Positions 24,314 through 31,892 are shown, counted from the stretch's first letter. The stretch: DNA of 34,260 nucleotides from Minisyncoccota bacterium (GCA_020629435.1 JAHDDI010000009.1:1-34260); one strand, 5' to 3'. Numbers and translations are program-made. Notes: generated from the sequence alone by a model not told the origin.

Positions 24314-24640
24314 ATGGTTGCAGCGCACAAGTCATCAATCTATGACGACTGCGAAATTGAGAATAATTACCCCTGTGTTGACGGTATACACAGAGACGCA
24401 CTAATTATGCCCGGGCACTTGTTTTTAGATCATGATTCTACTCATGACTCACACCATCAACTTCATGACTATTTTGCTGAAATGAGATACTGCTTGTTCT
24501 GGTACAGTCAGATTAAGTTTCCACACCAGCCAAATGTTAATGTTGCCCAATGGAGATTCGAACATCATAAAATTTGGTTCAAAGATGGTGATGACCCAGC
24601 ACAAAAAGCGAAAGATTATGTTCGGTCTCACTCTTTATAG
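24314..24640 (+). CDS. Hypothetical His/Asp-rich protein
   Basis: A 108-residue soluble protein, rich in His, Asp, Trp and Tyr; the stretch LDHDSTHDSHHQLHDYFAEM (about 38-57) could bind metal ions. I recognise no family. It is preceded by AGGAG (24303-24307) 6 bases before the ATG, and by a consensus-like promoter, and is followed by a strong terminator, so it is a single-gene unit. Stop is TAG. Confidence 0.7.
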   Translation: MVAAHKSSIYDDCEIENNYPCVDGIHRDALIMPGHLFLDHDSTHDSHHQLHDYFAEMRYCLFWYSQIKFPHQPNVNVAQWRFEHHKIWFKDGDDPAQKAKDYVRSHSL

Positions 24641-24650
24641 TCTCGCACCG

Positions 24651-24684
24651 CCCCGCATCAGACTTGAATGCGGGGTTTGTTTTA
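24651..24684 (+). terminator. Intrinsic terminator of the 24314 gene
   Basis: CCCCGCAT (24651-24658) pairs with ATGCGGGG (24668-24675), followed by TTTGTTTT. Confidence 0.85.
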
Positions 24685-24711
24685 TCAAATTTGATGATTA
24701 TAAAAACAATA

Positions 24712-25488
24712 CTAGACAATCAGCTTAGATTTAAATCCAAGTATATTAGTATACCTATTATTTCCGAACAGTATTGGATAAAAGTCTTCTCGAGAGTAGA
24801 CATTCTCACCAGATTCACTGGTACATACTATTTGACCTTTCTTACATAAACTAAAATTCTCCATAGCAGCATCTAGTGTGTAGCCTCCCACAAAATCCTT
24901 TTCAAAAGCTGCATAGACATCGTAGATTTTTGTTTTTTTATAAATCCTAGGATTACTATAAGGATTATTTTTTATGATCCCACTGAAAATTAGTATTTCA
25001 ACAATATCAAATAACGTTGCCTGTAAAACATCGTGACTATCATCCATTCCGTATTCAAATGCGATCCCAGCCTTTGCTGCTGATATCAATGCATTATCAG
25101 ATTTGTATTTCATTAATAATACTTTTGGGGGCTTAATAGTGTCTATAATCTCTTGAGTCTCAGAATTAATTTTTGTCACTATCAACATGGAATCATCTCC
25201 CAAGTCAGTTGTTTTTGTAGAATGCACGTCTATAACAATATCAAAATCTTCTATAATAGACTGCAGTTGGTCCGCTCTTCGTTCCTCATAATTACCGTCT
25301 TTCTTACCTGGAAATATTCTATTGAGATCACTCTCTAGATATGGAATATTCTTTTCAGAGGCCATAGGGTTACCTATCTCTAAACGTAAAGAGGTCTTAT
25401 CTATTTTTAGCTTAACAAGCTCCTCTATCACCTTCAGGCCAATACGTTCGTGTCCATGTGTTGACGCTACAACAAGTACTTTTTTCAT
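24712..25488 (-). CDS. AstE/AspA family zinc hydrolase (M14-like)
   Basis: The succinylglutamate desuccinylase/aspartoacylase family removes acyl groups from amino acids or related amides with one zinc ion. Zinc and substrate residues are visible: HGHE (11-14; His11 and Glu14), DLNR (54-57), DVHS (87-90; His89 as third ligand) and Glu145 in AFEYG as likely general base. At 258 residues it is shorter than AstE (~320). With no arginine degradation genes nearby, the substrate is unknown. Start follows TATAAT by 7 bases. Stop is TAG. Confidence 0.83.
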   Translation of the reverse strand: MKKVLVVASTHGHERIGLKVIEELVKLKIDKTSLRLEIGNPMASEKNIPYLESDLNRIFPGKKDGNYEERRADQLQSIIEDFDIVIDVHSTKTTDLGDDSMLIVTKINSETQEIIDTIKPPKVLLMKYKSDNALISAAKAGIAFEYGMDDSHDVLQATLFDIVEILIFSGIIKNNPYSNPRIYKKTKIYDVYAAFEKDFVGGYTLDAAMENFSLCKKGQIVCTSESGENVYSREDFYPILFGNNRYTNILGFKSKLIV

Positions 25489-25495
25489 AGAACAG

Positions 25496-25501
25496 ATTAT
25501 A
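25496..25501 (-). promoter_or_regulatory. -10 box for the AstE/AspA-like gene, leaderless layout
   Basis: TATAAT on the - strand lies 7 bases before ATG 25488. Confidence 0.65.
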
Positions 25502-25518
25502 CATGAAAAAAATATGTG

Positions 25519-25547
25519 AAAAAGGCCCTCGAATGAATCCGAGGGCC
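25519..25547 (-). terminator. Terminator of the trpS operon
   Basis: CGAGGGCC/GGCCCTCG form an 8-bp GC-only stem except one AT pair, with five T following on the - strand. It sits just downstream of the GNAT gene. Confidence 0.87.
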
Positions 25548-25552
25548 CCTAG

Positions 25553-26254
25553 TTATCTGCGCCAAACACAATACGCAGCATCGCCATTATCTTGATCAAG
25601 ACTGGCAAAGTTTGTGCCAATGCTTTTCTTGACGATGTCGTAGTCGCGTCCATACATCGATGAACCGTATACCCCTCTTGAAACAAGAGTGGTGGGATCG
25701 AGATGTGTATCGTCTATGACATTTGCAATACATGTAGCAGCATTTTGGACATCCTGCGGTATCTCTTTGTCACCGAAAAGGAACAAGTCTTTGGTCCCCG
25801 TCACTTTTGCAAAGCATTTCTGCATTACTGGGTTCTGAGTACGAAGAACCATGTGAGACCATTCTGAAGCGTGCTCACTGGAATGATCGACAACATACCT
25901 GAGCATTGAAGTTCCCACTCCTTTGCCCTGCGAATGCTTGTCAACGCACATTCCCGCCAGGTAGATAACAGAACTATCGCCCATAGGTATTCTGTCCCAC
26001 ATACGAAACGCCCTTGGATTCCCCGAGAGGTCACTCAAGACCACCACATCAGAATTCATCATAACGTGATCGTATACATCTTGATGAAACTCAGGATTAT
26101 CCTTCTGATTGAACGCACTACGAGCGATAGGATACAGCTCCTCAATGAGTTCATCTTTGGACTTGTCGTCGAGTTTTTGTGGGCACAAGTGATGCCCAAC
26201 AAAGTTTTTATTGCCTCCTACTTCACAGGAGACGGTTAAATCTCTCCATGGCAT
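25553..26254 (-). CDS. GNAT family N-acetyltransferase
   Basis: Transfers an acyl group from acetyl-CoA (or a related donor) to an amine. The acetyl-CoA pyrophosphate loop is SQGKGVGTSML (108-118), after the strand VIYLAGMCV (96-104), which is the usual motif A. The C-terminal ~75 residues (with CIANVID and SSMYGRDYDIV) do not match the common fold and may form the acceptor pocket. The substrate is unknown. A strong Shine-Dalgarno AAGGAG lies at the end of the upstream gene, 5 bases away. It is the last gene of the trpS operon. Stop is TAA. Confidence 0.82.
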   Translation of the reverse strand: MPWRDLTVSCEVGGNKNFVGHHLCPQKLDDKSKDELIEELYPIARSAFNQKDNPEFHQDVYDHVMMNSDVVVLSDLSGNPRAFRMWDRIPMGDSSVIYLAGMCVDKHSQGKGVGTSMLRYVVDHSSEHASEWSHMVLRTQNPVMQKCFAKVTGTKDLFLFGDKEIPQDVQNAATCIANVIDDTHLDPTTLVSRGVYGSSMYGRDYDIVKKSIGTNFASLDQDNGDAAYCVWRR

Positions 26255-26259
26255 TGGAC

Positions 26260-27363
26260 TTACTCCTTCTTGCCTGTTACGAGCAGATATGCTCCTTGGT
26301 TAGTGTCAGAAAGAGTTCTATCAATTTCCGAAATCTTTTTGGTTACAGTGGTATTTTTTAAGATAACCCTTGGAACCAAAGAAGACACAACGGGATAGGA
26401 ATTCTTTCCTTCGATGACAAGACCTTTTGGAACCATGTCATCTATTTGCTGCAAAGAATATGGTGTTGCGTGTATGCGGTAGGTTTTGCCTGCCACCTTC
26501 ACGTTAAGACACTCTTCATCAACGTCGATGAATGCTGCCCAACCATTGTGCACCGGAACATATGATGACTCATACATCAATGCCTCAGAATTGTGAAAAG
26601 AGAGAACGAAACGCCCACCTGGACGCAGAACTCTCTGCACTTCTCGGAACAAGTTCTCTGCTGAAGACAGATTACTTGCAGAACCAAGACCCATCACAAT
26701 CATCGAGGCGCTTTCATCTTCCAAGGGAATACCCTCGTCCAAATCTGCTACCTCGAATTTTCCTTTTGGAAACTGACCTTGTGCTGCAGCAATCATGTCG
26801 GGACTAATGTCGTACCCGCGCACAACATCGAACTTAGGAGACAGCCATGGGAAAATATTTCCCTTGCCACACCCTAAGTCGACTGCTACACCGGCAACCT
26901 CTACCCTTGAGACCACTTCCTGAATAACCTCACCTTCATACACAGCATAGTCGGCTGTTGCGGGATATTCAGCAAAGCGCAGCTGATGATCTGTTGCACT
27001 TACCACTTTAGCAAGTTCCAAAAGATTCTTTTTGCACCATTTCAAACGCTCTTCTGCGTCTTGTGGTTGAACAACCGAATCTCCTGATTGGAGCTGGATC
27101 ATCTGCTGTTTGCATGATTCACCAATCAAGGCGTAGAGCATGCTTTCAGCGAAATTCGGACTCAGGTCGATGCTTTCGGCAAAGACCCTTATCTCTGCGA
27201 TCCTATCGTCTTCAATCTCGCTCCTGAAGATAGGGTCACCCGTTGTCTGCTTGGATGCTCCCACCAGAAGTGCAAGCTCCATTCTCTTTCGCGCTAGACG
27301 CATTATTTCGAGGTCGACACCCTTGAGTCTCGTCCCCAAGATGGATAAATTTAGCTGTGGCAT
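26260..27363 (-). CDS. Chorismate-mutase-like domain fused to a SAM methyltransferase
   Basis: A two-domain, 367-residue protein. Residues 1-92 look like an AroQ-type (type II) chorismate mutase: Arg12, a VDLEIMRL helix, Arg27 in ARKRMELALLVG, Lys38, acidic 49/51, and Ser83 with Gln87 at the end of the third helix follow the order of the enzyme's active residues; Arg12 is about two residues out of register, so activity is uncertain. Residues ~140-290 are a class I methyltransferase with VDLGCGKGN (161-169), YDISPDM (184-190) and VLRPGGRFVLSFHN. This suggests methylation of a shikimate-related compound; that is inference. AAGGAAAAG precedes the ATG. trpS lies 13 bases upstream. Stop is TAA. 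Confidence 0.68.
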   Translation of the reverse strand: MPQLNLSILGTRLKGVDLEIMRLARKRMELALLVGASKQTTGDPIFRSEIEDDRIAEIRVFAESIDLSPNFAESMLYALIGESCKQQMIQLQSGDSVVQPQDAEERLKWCKKNLLELAKVVSATDHQLRFAEYPATADYAVYEGEVIQEVVSRVEVAGVAVDLGCGKGNIFPWLSPKFDVVRGYDISPDMIAAAQGQFPKGKFEVADLDEGIPLEDESASMIVMGLGSASNLSSAENLFREVQRVLRPGGRFVLSFHNSEALMYESSYVPVHNGWAAFIDVDEECLNVKVAGKTYRIHATPYSLQQIDDMVPKGLVIEGKNSYPVVSSLVPRVILKNTTVTKKISEIDRTLSDTNQGAYLLVTGKKE

Positions 27364-27376
27364 TTTCTTTTCCTTT

Positions 27377-28378
27377 TCAGTAAGTTACGATTCCCATTTT
27401 ATCAGAAACCAACCCGATAGTGGGCATAATGATTTGACGGGCCTTTTTTCCTCCCTCATGAAGGATTTCCCGAACCATTTCGTCTTTATCTTCGAACGAG
27501 GCTCTGCGTTCTTGAAACAATTCAAGCTGATCACTGATGCGGTCAGCAAGTAAACCCTTGCACTGTGCACAACCAATTTCAGCGGCCATGCACTTTTTTG
27601 CAATTGTTCGAGATTGTACTTCACCTGGTGAAACAAGTTCGTGGACAGGATAGACTGACAAGCAGTCTTCGTATGGGTTACCTGGATCGCTGACCGAAAC
27701 ACGATTTGCATCGGTTACACCGAATCTTCTATACCGATCATGAACCTCTTCCCTTTCCATTGTCAACGAAATAGCGTTATCGGCGTCTGACTTCCCCATT
27801 TTATTTCCATCAAGGCCGGGAACCTTTACCATTTCTTCCAACATTTCAGGGATAACGAAAGTCTCACCGAAACGCTTGTTGAATTTTCGCGCTAGCTTTT
27901 GGGCTAGCTCAACGTTTGGAATTTGGTCACTGCCCACAGGTACGATGTTTGCCTGTGGACCCAAAATATCTGCCGCCATCAAAACTGGATAGCTAAACAA
28001 ACCATGGGTTACCCTGTTTGGGTTCTTTTTGACCAAGTCCTTGTAGGTGGGAATATTCTTAAGCGCACCGAACGACTGCAGCATCCCCAAATACATCGAG
28101 AGCTGCGCAATCTCCGGAATACTCGACTGAGCATACAAGATCGACTTGTCCGGGTCTAAACCCGCAGCAAGGTAATCTTTTACCATTTCGGTCAAGTTTA
28201 GTTTCATTGCTTCGGGATCGTCGAGGGTGGTCAGTGTGTGGAAGTCAGCAACAAAATACATACAACGTGTGTCTGCATCGTCTTGAAACTTCACAAAATT
28301 CTGAACAGCCCCAAGGAAACTACCGAAGTGAAGTCTACCTGTTGCTCGGATACCCGAGAGTACTGTCTTACTATGCAT
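27377..28378 (-). CDS. trpS: Tryptophanyl-tRNA synthetase
   Basis: Charges tRNA-Trp; class I. HFGSFLGA (17-24) replaces the HIGH box, PVLMAADIL and VPVGSDQ are conserved, and KMGKS (193-197) is the KMSKS loop. There is a CAQCKG motif near the C-terminus. The 333 residues are normal. Unlike the other synthetase genes in the window (proS, cysS) it has a -35, a leader of about 50 bases and a Shine-Dalgarno AAAGGA, and its TGA stop is the only one I find in the window. Whether it is the sole trpS copy cannot be judged from here. Confidence 0.95.
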   Translation of the reverse strand: MHSKTVLSGIRATGRLHFGSFLGAVQNFVKFQDDADTRCMYFVADFHTLTTLDDPEAMKLNLTEMVKDYLAAGLDPDKSILYAQSSIPEIAQLSMYLGMLQSFGALKNIPTYKDLVKKNPNRVTHGLFSYPVLMAADILGPQANIVPVGSDQIPNVELAQKLARKFNKRFGETFVIPEMLEEMVKVPGLDGNKMGKSDADNAISLTMEREEVHDRYRRFGVTDANRVSVSDPGNPYEDCLSVYPVHELVSPGEVQSRTIAKKCMAAEIGCAQCKGLLADRISDQLELFQERRASFEDKDEMVREILHEGGKKARQIIMPTIGLVSDKMGIVTY

Positions 28379-28431
28379 GTTCTTGTCCTTTGTGTTTGCG
28401 TTGTAAAGAGCATAAATATCTCTTAAAATTA

Positions 28432-28459
28432 ACTATAAACTGAATAATTTTATTGTCAA
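28432..28459 (-). promoter_or_regulatory. Promoter of the trpS operon, -35 and -10
   Basis: A perfect TTGACA (28459-28454) and TATAGT (28437-28432) are 16 bases apart (positions of the -10 could be off by one). The -35 touches the stop codon of the neighbouring methyltransferase-like gene. Confidence 0.75.
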
Positions 28460-28460
28460 A

Positions 28461-29348
28461 CTATCCTCTTGTTAGTTTTTGCAGAACTCTTTTTTGTTTA
28501 TCCACACTTAGGTTACCGAACGTGTTATTGATTATTGTTGTTACATTAGAAATTCCTTTGTTCGGACAAATACTCACCACCAACGAACGGCCTTTTTCAT
28601 ACTGCTTTATGAAATATTTTTCCTCTGAGAAAAAAGACTTCGCCAGATTAAACAAAAAATCTTTTCGATACCAGCATGAGGAAAAAATAGTGTCCCCATT
28701 ATCATCTTCACTTAGAACCATCACTCCGTTTTTCTGTTTATTGCAAATATCCAAAAATGTTTTTTTATTTTCATCTTTGTTTTTTTGGTACTCTTCAATA
28801 CTGCACGACCAGAGCACTTTATCTTCTGAAAGAGAATCCTCGTCACTAAAATCAAGCGCGTGTATCTTAAAAGCACTCCCTAGTTTATTACTTTGCATGT
28901 ACATATCTAATGCAGAGTACTCTGAGCTATCCTGTGGTGCGAGACTGTCGATGTTGTATACACCAAGCATTAAACATCCTGGTTCATTTGGATTCGTATC
29001 AATCGCCTCTTCGATATCTCCCGTGAATGTCGAACAGTCAGAGAGTGGAAATTTATTCTTTATATTTCTTTCTGCAAGAACCACCATCTCCGACGAAATG
29101 TCATTAAAAAAAATACTTTCCACCTCTACTTTCATATTTGTAAGAGTCTCAATTAAAAAAATTGGGTCTCGTAGCCCTGTTGCTCCTCCATAAGTTGTCA
29201 CGTTTAATTTATCACCAGACAACCACAGCTCCTCACATATGTCACTCAATATATCTAGTTCACCTTCATTATCAGTGAGGGATGCCTCATCATAAATACC
29301 TGCTCTTTCATCCCAAAAGTTTTTAATTTTTTTTTGATCAATTTTCAT
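28461..29348 (-). CDS. Diverged SAM-dependent methyltransferase-like protein
   Basis: A 295-residue protein. The N-terminal IKNFWDERAGIYDEA is a typical opening of class I methyltransferases. Motif I reads TYGGATGLRDP (52-62) where DxGxGxG is usual, and the acidic residue after strand 2 is in FFNDISSEM (80-88). The binding loop is unusual, so the assignment is tentative. The C-terminal part has YRKDFLFNLAKSFFSEE, resembling the substrate-handling helices of such enzymes. ATG 29348 is chosen because TATAAT ends exactly 6 bases before it. Stop is TAG. Confidence 0.6.
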   Translation of the reverse strand: MKIDQKKIKNFWDERAGIYDEASLTDNEGELDILSDICEELWLSGDKLNVTTYGGATGLRDPIFLIETLTNMKVEVESIFFNDISSEMVVLAERNIKNKFPLSDCSTFTGDIEEAIDTNPNEPGCLMLGVYNIDSLAPQDSSEYSALDMYMQSNKLGSAFKIHALDFSDEDSLSEDKVLWSCSIEEYQKNKDENKKTFLDICNKQKNGVMVLSEDDNGDTIFSSCWYRKDFLFNLAKSFFSEEKYFIKQYEKGRSLVVSICPNKGISNVTTIINNTFGNLSVDKQKRVLQKLTRG

Positions 29349-29354
29349 AACCAT

Positions 29355-29360
29355 ATTATA
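29355..29360 (-). promoter_or_regulatory. -10 box for the methyltransferase-like gene, leaderless layout
   Basis: TATAAT is 6 bases from ATG 29348. The alternative in-frame ATG at 29354 would touch the box. Confidence 0.6.
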
Positions 29361-29519
29361 CACAATAATGTGTGCTAGGTAATATGGCACATAGATAATA
29401 TATTCCACAGAATACACACAATAGCTAGCTGTTTCTAGTGAAAATTACAAAAATTACTATGAAATCTAATCGAGATCAAGCCTGCATTTGTTTTTTTCAT
29501 TTTATGTAAATACATTTGT

Positions 29520-29525
29520 TATAAT
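29520..29525 (+). promoter_or_regulatory. -10 box for def-fmt, leaderless layout
   Basis: TATAAT ends 6 bases before ATG 29532. Confidence 0.7.
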
Positions 29526-29531
29526 AGACAC

Positions 29532-30119
29532 ATGAAAAACAGAGACCTCTCTATTGATGACCCCGTAGTTCAGGACGGTGACGCAGTCCTGCGCAAGAAA
29601 GCACTGGCTGTTGCACCAGAACTGATTGGTGGCAAAACCATTACAGCTGAAATACAAAAAATGAAAGACATCCTGGCCCTAGAATACGATGGTGTAGCCA
29701 TCGCCGCACCACAGATTGGCTATTCTCGGCGTATTTTTGTGGTTTCTGGGCGTGCATTCCAAGAAAAACCATCTGACCCCCTGCCAGCTGATATGGTCTG
29801 TATTAATCCAGAAATAGTCAAACGTTCTTCCAAAACAGAATTAATGGACGAGGGTTGTTTATCGGTTCGATATCACTATGGTCAGGTCAAACGACACACC
29901 AATGTATCGTTACAGTACACAGACGAACAGGGGTCTGTGCATCTGCGTGGCGCAGGTGGACTGTTGGCCCACATATTTCAGCACGAAATCGACCACCTGG
30001 ATGGAATACTCTTTACTGACAAGGTGCATAATTTAGAAGTCATGAAAGGTAAAGACAAAATCCAACTAGACAGGCAGCGCCAAAATTACATTGAATCACA
30101 AATAAAACATGGACAATAA
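29532..30119 (+). CDS. def: Peptide deformylase
   Basis: Removes the formyl group from the initiator Met of new proteins. Motifs are complete: GVAIAAPQ (54-61; usual GxGLAAPQ), EGCLS (107-111, metal Cys109) and HEIDH (151-155, metal His pair and catalytic Glu). The 195 residues are a little longer than the E. coli form. fmt overlaps its end by 11 bases, so formylation and deformylation are made from one transcript. Stop is TAA. Confidence 0.96.
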   Translation: MKNRDLSIDDPVVQDGDAVLRKKALAVAPELIGGKTITAEIQKMKDILALEYDGVAIAAPQIGYSRRIFVVSGRAFQEKPSDPLPADMVCINPEIVKRSSKTELMDEGCLSVRYHYGQVKRHTNVSLQYTDEQGSVHLRGAGGLLAHIFQHEIDHLDGILFTDKVHNLEVMKGKDKIQLDRQRQNYIESQIKHGQ

Positions 30120-30939
30120 CAAAAAAATTAAATGGGTGTTTATGGGGACACCGCAGATTGCTGTTGATTTTTTGCAGAGTCTCAAAGACAACTACGATAT
30201 GATCCCCGATTTAATTGTGTGCAATCCAGACGAAAAAGTCGGGCGCAAACAAATAGTCACTGCCCCACCCGTTAAAAATTTTGCTCTTGAAAATAACATT
30301 CCACTGTTGCAGACACATACACTGGATTCTATTGAATCAGATATTTCAGGATACGATTTATTCTGTGTCTTTGCATTTGGTTCATTACTAAAACAAAACC
30401 ACTTGGATTTGCCCAAACATGGTGTCGTTAATATTCACCCATCACTGTTGCCACAGTACCGTGGTCCATCTCCTATTGTATCGGCTATTTTAGATGACCA
30501 AAAAGAAACAGGTGTTACACTAATGCAGCTAGAACGTGCAATGGACAGCGGCCCAATTATCGCCCAAAAACCAGTAACAATTACTGAATGGGAAAAATAC
30601 TATGTTCATGAAAAAAACATGGCTGTAATCGGGGCCGGTTTATTTCACGACACTATTGAAAAATATATATCACAAGAAATAACACCCGAGATACAAAACC
30701 ACGAACAAGCAACATATTGTGGTAAATATAACAAATCTGACATGCAGATTGACCTAGACAGCAATTATTATGCACAATATTTGACCTACTGTGCCTTTGA
30801 AAAACCATGGTTTTTCAACAAAAAACGGTTTGTAGTTACTGCCGCACACTATGATGCAGAACACGATAAATTTGTTATACTACGCGTTGTTCCAGAGGGG
30901 AAAAAAGAGCGAGACTTTCTAGAGCAAGACATACTATAA
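30109..30939 (+). CDS. fmt: Methionyl-tRNA formyltransferase, short form
   Basis: Formylates Met-tRNA for initiation. The catalytic Asn108 and His110 lie in VNIHPSLLPQYRGPSP, and Asp146 in MDSGPI. The N-terminal domain (1-~190) is complete. The C-terminal OB-like tRNA-binding domain is short: 276 residues compared with ~315 in E. coli. Stop is TAA. Confidence 0.95.
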   Translation: MDNNKKIKWVFMGTPQIAVDFLQSLKDNYDMIPDLIVCNPDEKVGRKQIVTAPPVKNFALENNIPLLQTHTLDSIESDISGYDLFCVFAFGSLLKQNHLDLPKHGVVNIHPSLLPQYRGPSPIVSAILDDQKETGVTLMQLERAMDSGPIIAQKPVTITEWEKYYVHEKNMAVIGAGLFHDTIEKYISQEITPEIQNHEQATYCGKYNKSDMQIDLDSNYYAQYLTYCAFEKPWFFNKKRFVVTAAHYDAEHDKFVILRVVPEGKKERDFLEQDIL

Positions 30940-30940
30940 A

Positions 30941-30969
30941 TTGACAATTCATATAATAATTGCTATAGT
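30941..30969 (+). promoter_or_regulatory. Strong promoter of the candidate RNA at 30976
   Basis: A perfect TTGACA (30941-30946), 17-base spacer, and TATAGT (30964-30969) with a TGC extension just before it. This is the closest match to a full consensus promoter in the window. Confidence 0.8.
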
Positions 30970-30975
30970 AGTACT

Positions 30976-31134
30976 AGATTGTGACATCACTGTCGCAGTT
31001 CAACCTTAGGTTTACATTCTGTAAATCTAAACAATCAAAAAATTTCTTTCCCAAATCACTTTTTTGTTGAACTGTGACATTGAAATCATAATCAAAACAA
31101 AAACCACATACATTGTGGTTTTTGTTTTGATTAA
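30976..31134 (+). ncRNA. Candidate small structured RNA, about 158 nt
   Basis: The predicted transcript from the strong promoter ends at a 20-bp terminator. A 14-bp stem (30991-31004 with 31066-31079, one G-U) encloses a 10-bp hairpin (31006-31015 with 31021-31030, loop of 5) and about 35 unpaired A/U-rich bases. GATT/AATC (30977-30980 with 31084-31087) may close the outside. No open frame on + fits. It does not show the marks of SRP RNA or tmRNA. 6S RNA is not excluded but the fold is not its typical one. The short frame on the opposite strand is accidental. Confidence 0.62.
31089..31134. terminator. Bidirectional terminator with a 20-bp stem
   Basis: TAATCAAAACAAAAACCACA (31089-31108) pairs perfectly with its complement at 31114-31133 around a 5-base loop. 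T-rich arms follow on both strands, so it ends the RNA on + and the FKBP gene on -. Confidence 0.9.
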
Positions 31135-31136
31135 TT

Positions 31137-31493
31137 TTATTGAATATCAAATAGTTCGACTTCAAATATCAAATCTGACCCCGCAGGAATCAATGGTGAC
31201 GGTGACATGTCTCCGTATGCCAAGTGTGCTGGAATGTTAAATTCAAACACATCCCCTACTGACATTAATTGCAGACCTTCTGTCCAACCAGAAATAACCT
31301 GGTTTAGTCCAAACGAAATTGTTTCACCCCGTGCTCGTGATGAATCAAATACTGTTCCATCTGCCAATGTTCCGTGATAATGGACTGTTACCTGCGATAC
31401 TTCTGTTGGGTTTTCTGTCCCTGTACCCTTGTTGATTACACGGTACTGTAGTCCCGAATCAGTTTTGGTATATTGTGATTGTTCTTCTGTCAT
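31137..31493 (-). CDS. FKBP-type peptidyl-prolyl isomerase
   Basis: Speeds up proline isomerisation in protein folding. A single FKBP domain of 118 residues without signal peptide: SGLQYRVINKGTG, VTVHYHGTLADGTVFDSS, VISGWTEGLQLMSVGD (with the pocket Trp), AYGD and IPAGSDLIFEVEL. An AATAAT ends 7 bases before the ATG. The stop TAA lies just behind the large terminator. Confidence 0.95.
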   Translation of the reverse strand: MTEEQSQYTKTDSGLQYRVINKGTGTENPTEVSQVTVHYHGTLADGTVFDSSRARGETISFGLNQVISGWTEGLQLMSVGDVFEFNIPAHLAYGDMSPSPLIPAGSDLIFEVELFDIQ

Positions 31494-31500
31494 ATGATCT

Positions 31501-31506
31501 ATTATT
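31501..31506 (-). promoter_or_regulatory. -10-like box for the FKBP gene, leaderless layout
   Basis: AATAAT on the - strand, 7 bases from ATG 31493. Five of six bases match TATAAT. Confidence 0.4.
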
Positions 31507-31526
31507 TATAATAATCTATTAGAATT

Positions 31527-31886
31527 CTATTGCATTCGTAATAGTTTTTTTGCCATTGCGGCTCCTTTCTTAAATTTAGTAATACGTTTATCTTTGTGAT
31601 GAGTAATCTTTTTTTGCATTTCAGCCCGCAGTTCATCAATTGCTCCATACATTGTTTCGGCGTGTGCGCTGGCACCAAAGTTCTTTTTAGCAGTTTTCAG
31701 CTGTCCGTCTGCATGAAAAATATCACCTTTGTTTGGTCCACCCTCTTTTGAAAATCGCAAATTCCAACGCATGTTGTCTTGATTTTTTACCAAGTCTTGT
31801 AGTGTTCCCAAATGTTTTTCTGCGTATTCCAACACCTCTTCTTGGTTATCAATATTTTTGAATTGAGTCTTTAGTTTCTTAAGCAT
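31527..31886 (-). CDS. HPF/YfiA-like ribosome hibernation factor
   Basis: A 119-residue basic protein. The middle GDIFHADGQLKTAKKNFGASAHAETMYGAIDELRAEMQKKI matches the S30AE/HPF pattern of a beta-strand with Asp/Asn, then YxAIDxxxxKLxxQ-type helix, followed by a Lys-rich tail (HHKDKRITKFKKG). HPF proteins bind the 30S decoding centre to silence ribosomes in starvation. It is the short form, without the C-terminal dimerisation domain. The assignment rests on this pattern only. Stop is TAG. Confidence 0.68.
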   Translation of the reverse strand: MLKKLKTQFKNIDNQEEVLEYAEKHLGTLQDLVKNQDNMRWNLRFSKEGGPNKGDIFHADGQLKTAKKNFGASAHAETMYGAIDELRAEMQKKITHHKDKRITKFKKGAAMAKKLLRMQ

Positions 31887-31892
31887 AATATA

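Noticed and set aside
25153-25519. Frames on + opposite the AstE/AspA-like gene
   Set aside because: The - strand frame has complete zinc ligands and a promoter; the + frames have neither.
27377-27379. UGA read as glycine or tryptophan
   Set aside because: No conserved gene has an internal TGA, and trpS has its normal length when TGA is a stop.
30974-31165. 63-codon frame on - across the candidate RNA
   Set aside because: It contains the bidirectional terminator and begins inside the FKBP gene; no start signal and no similarity.
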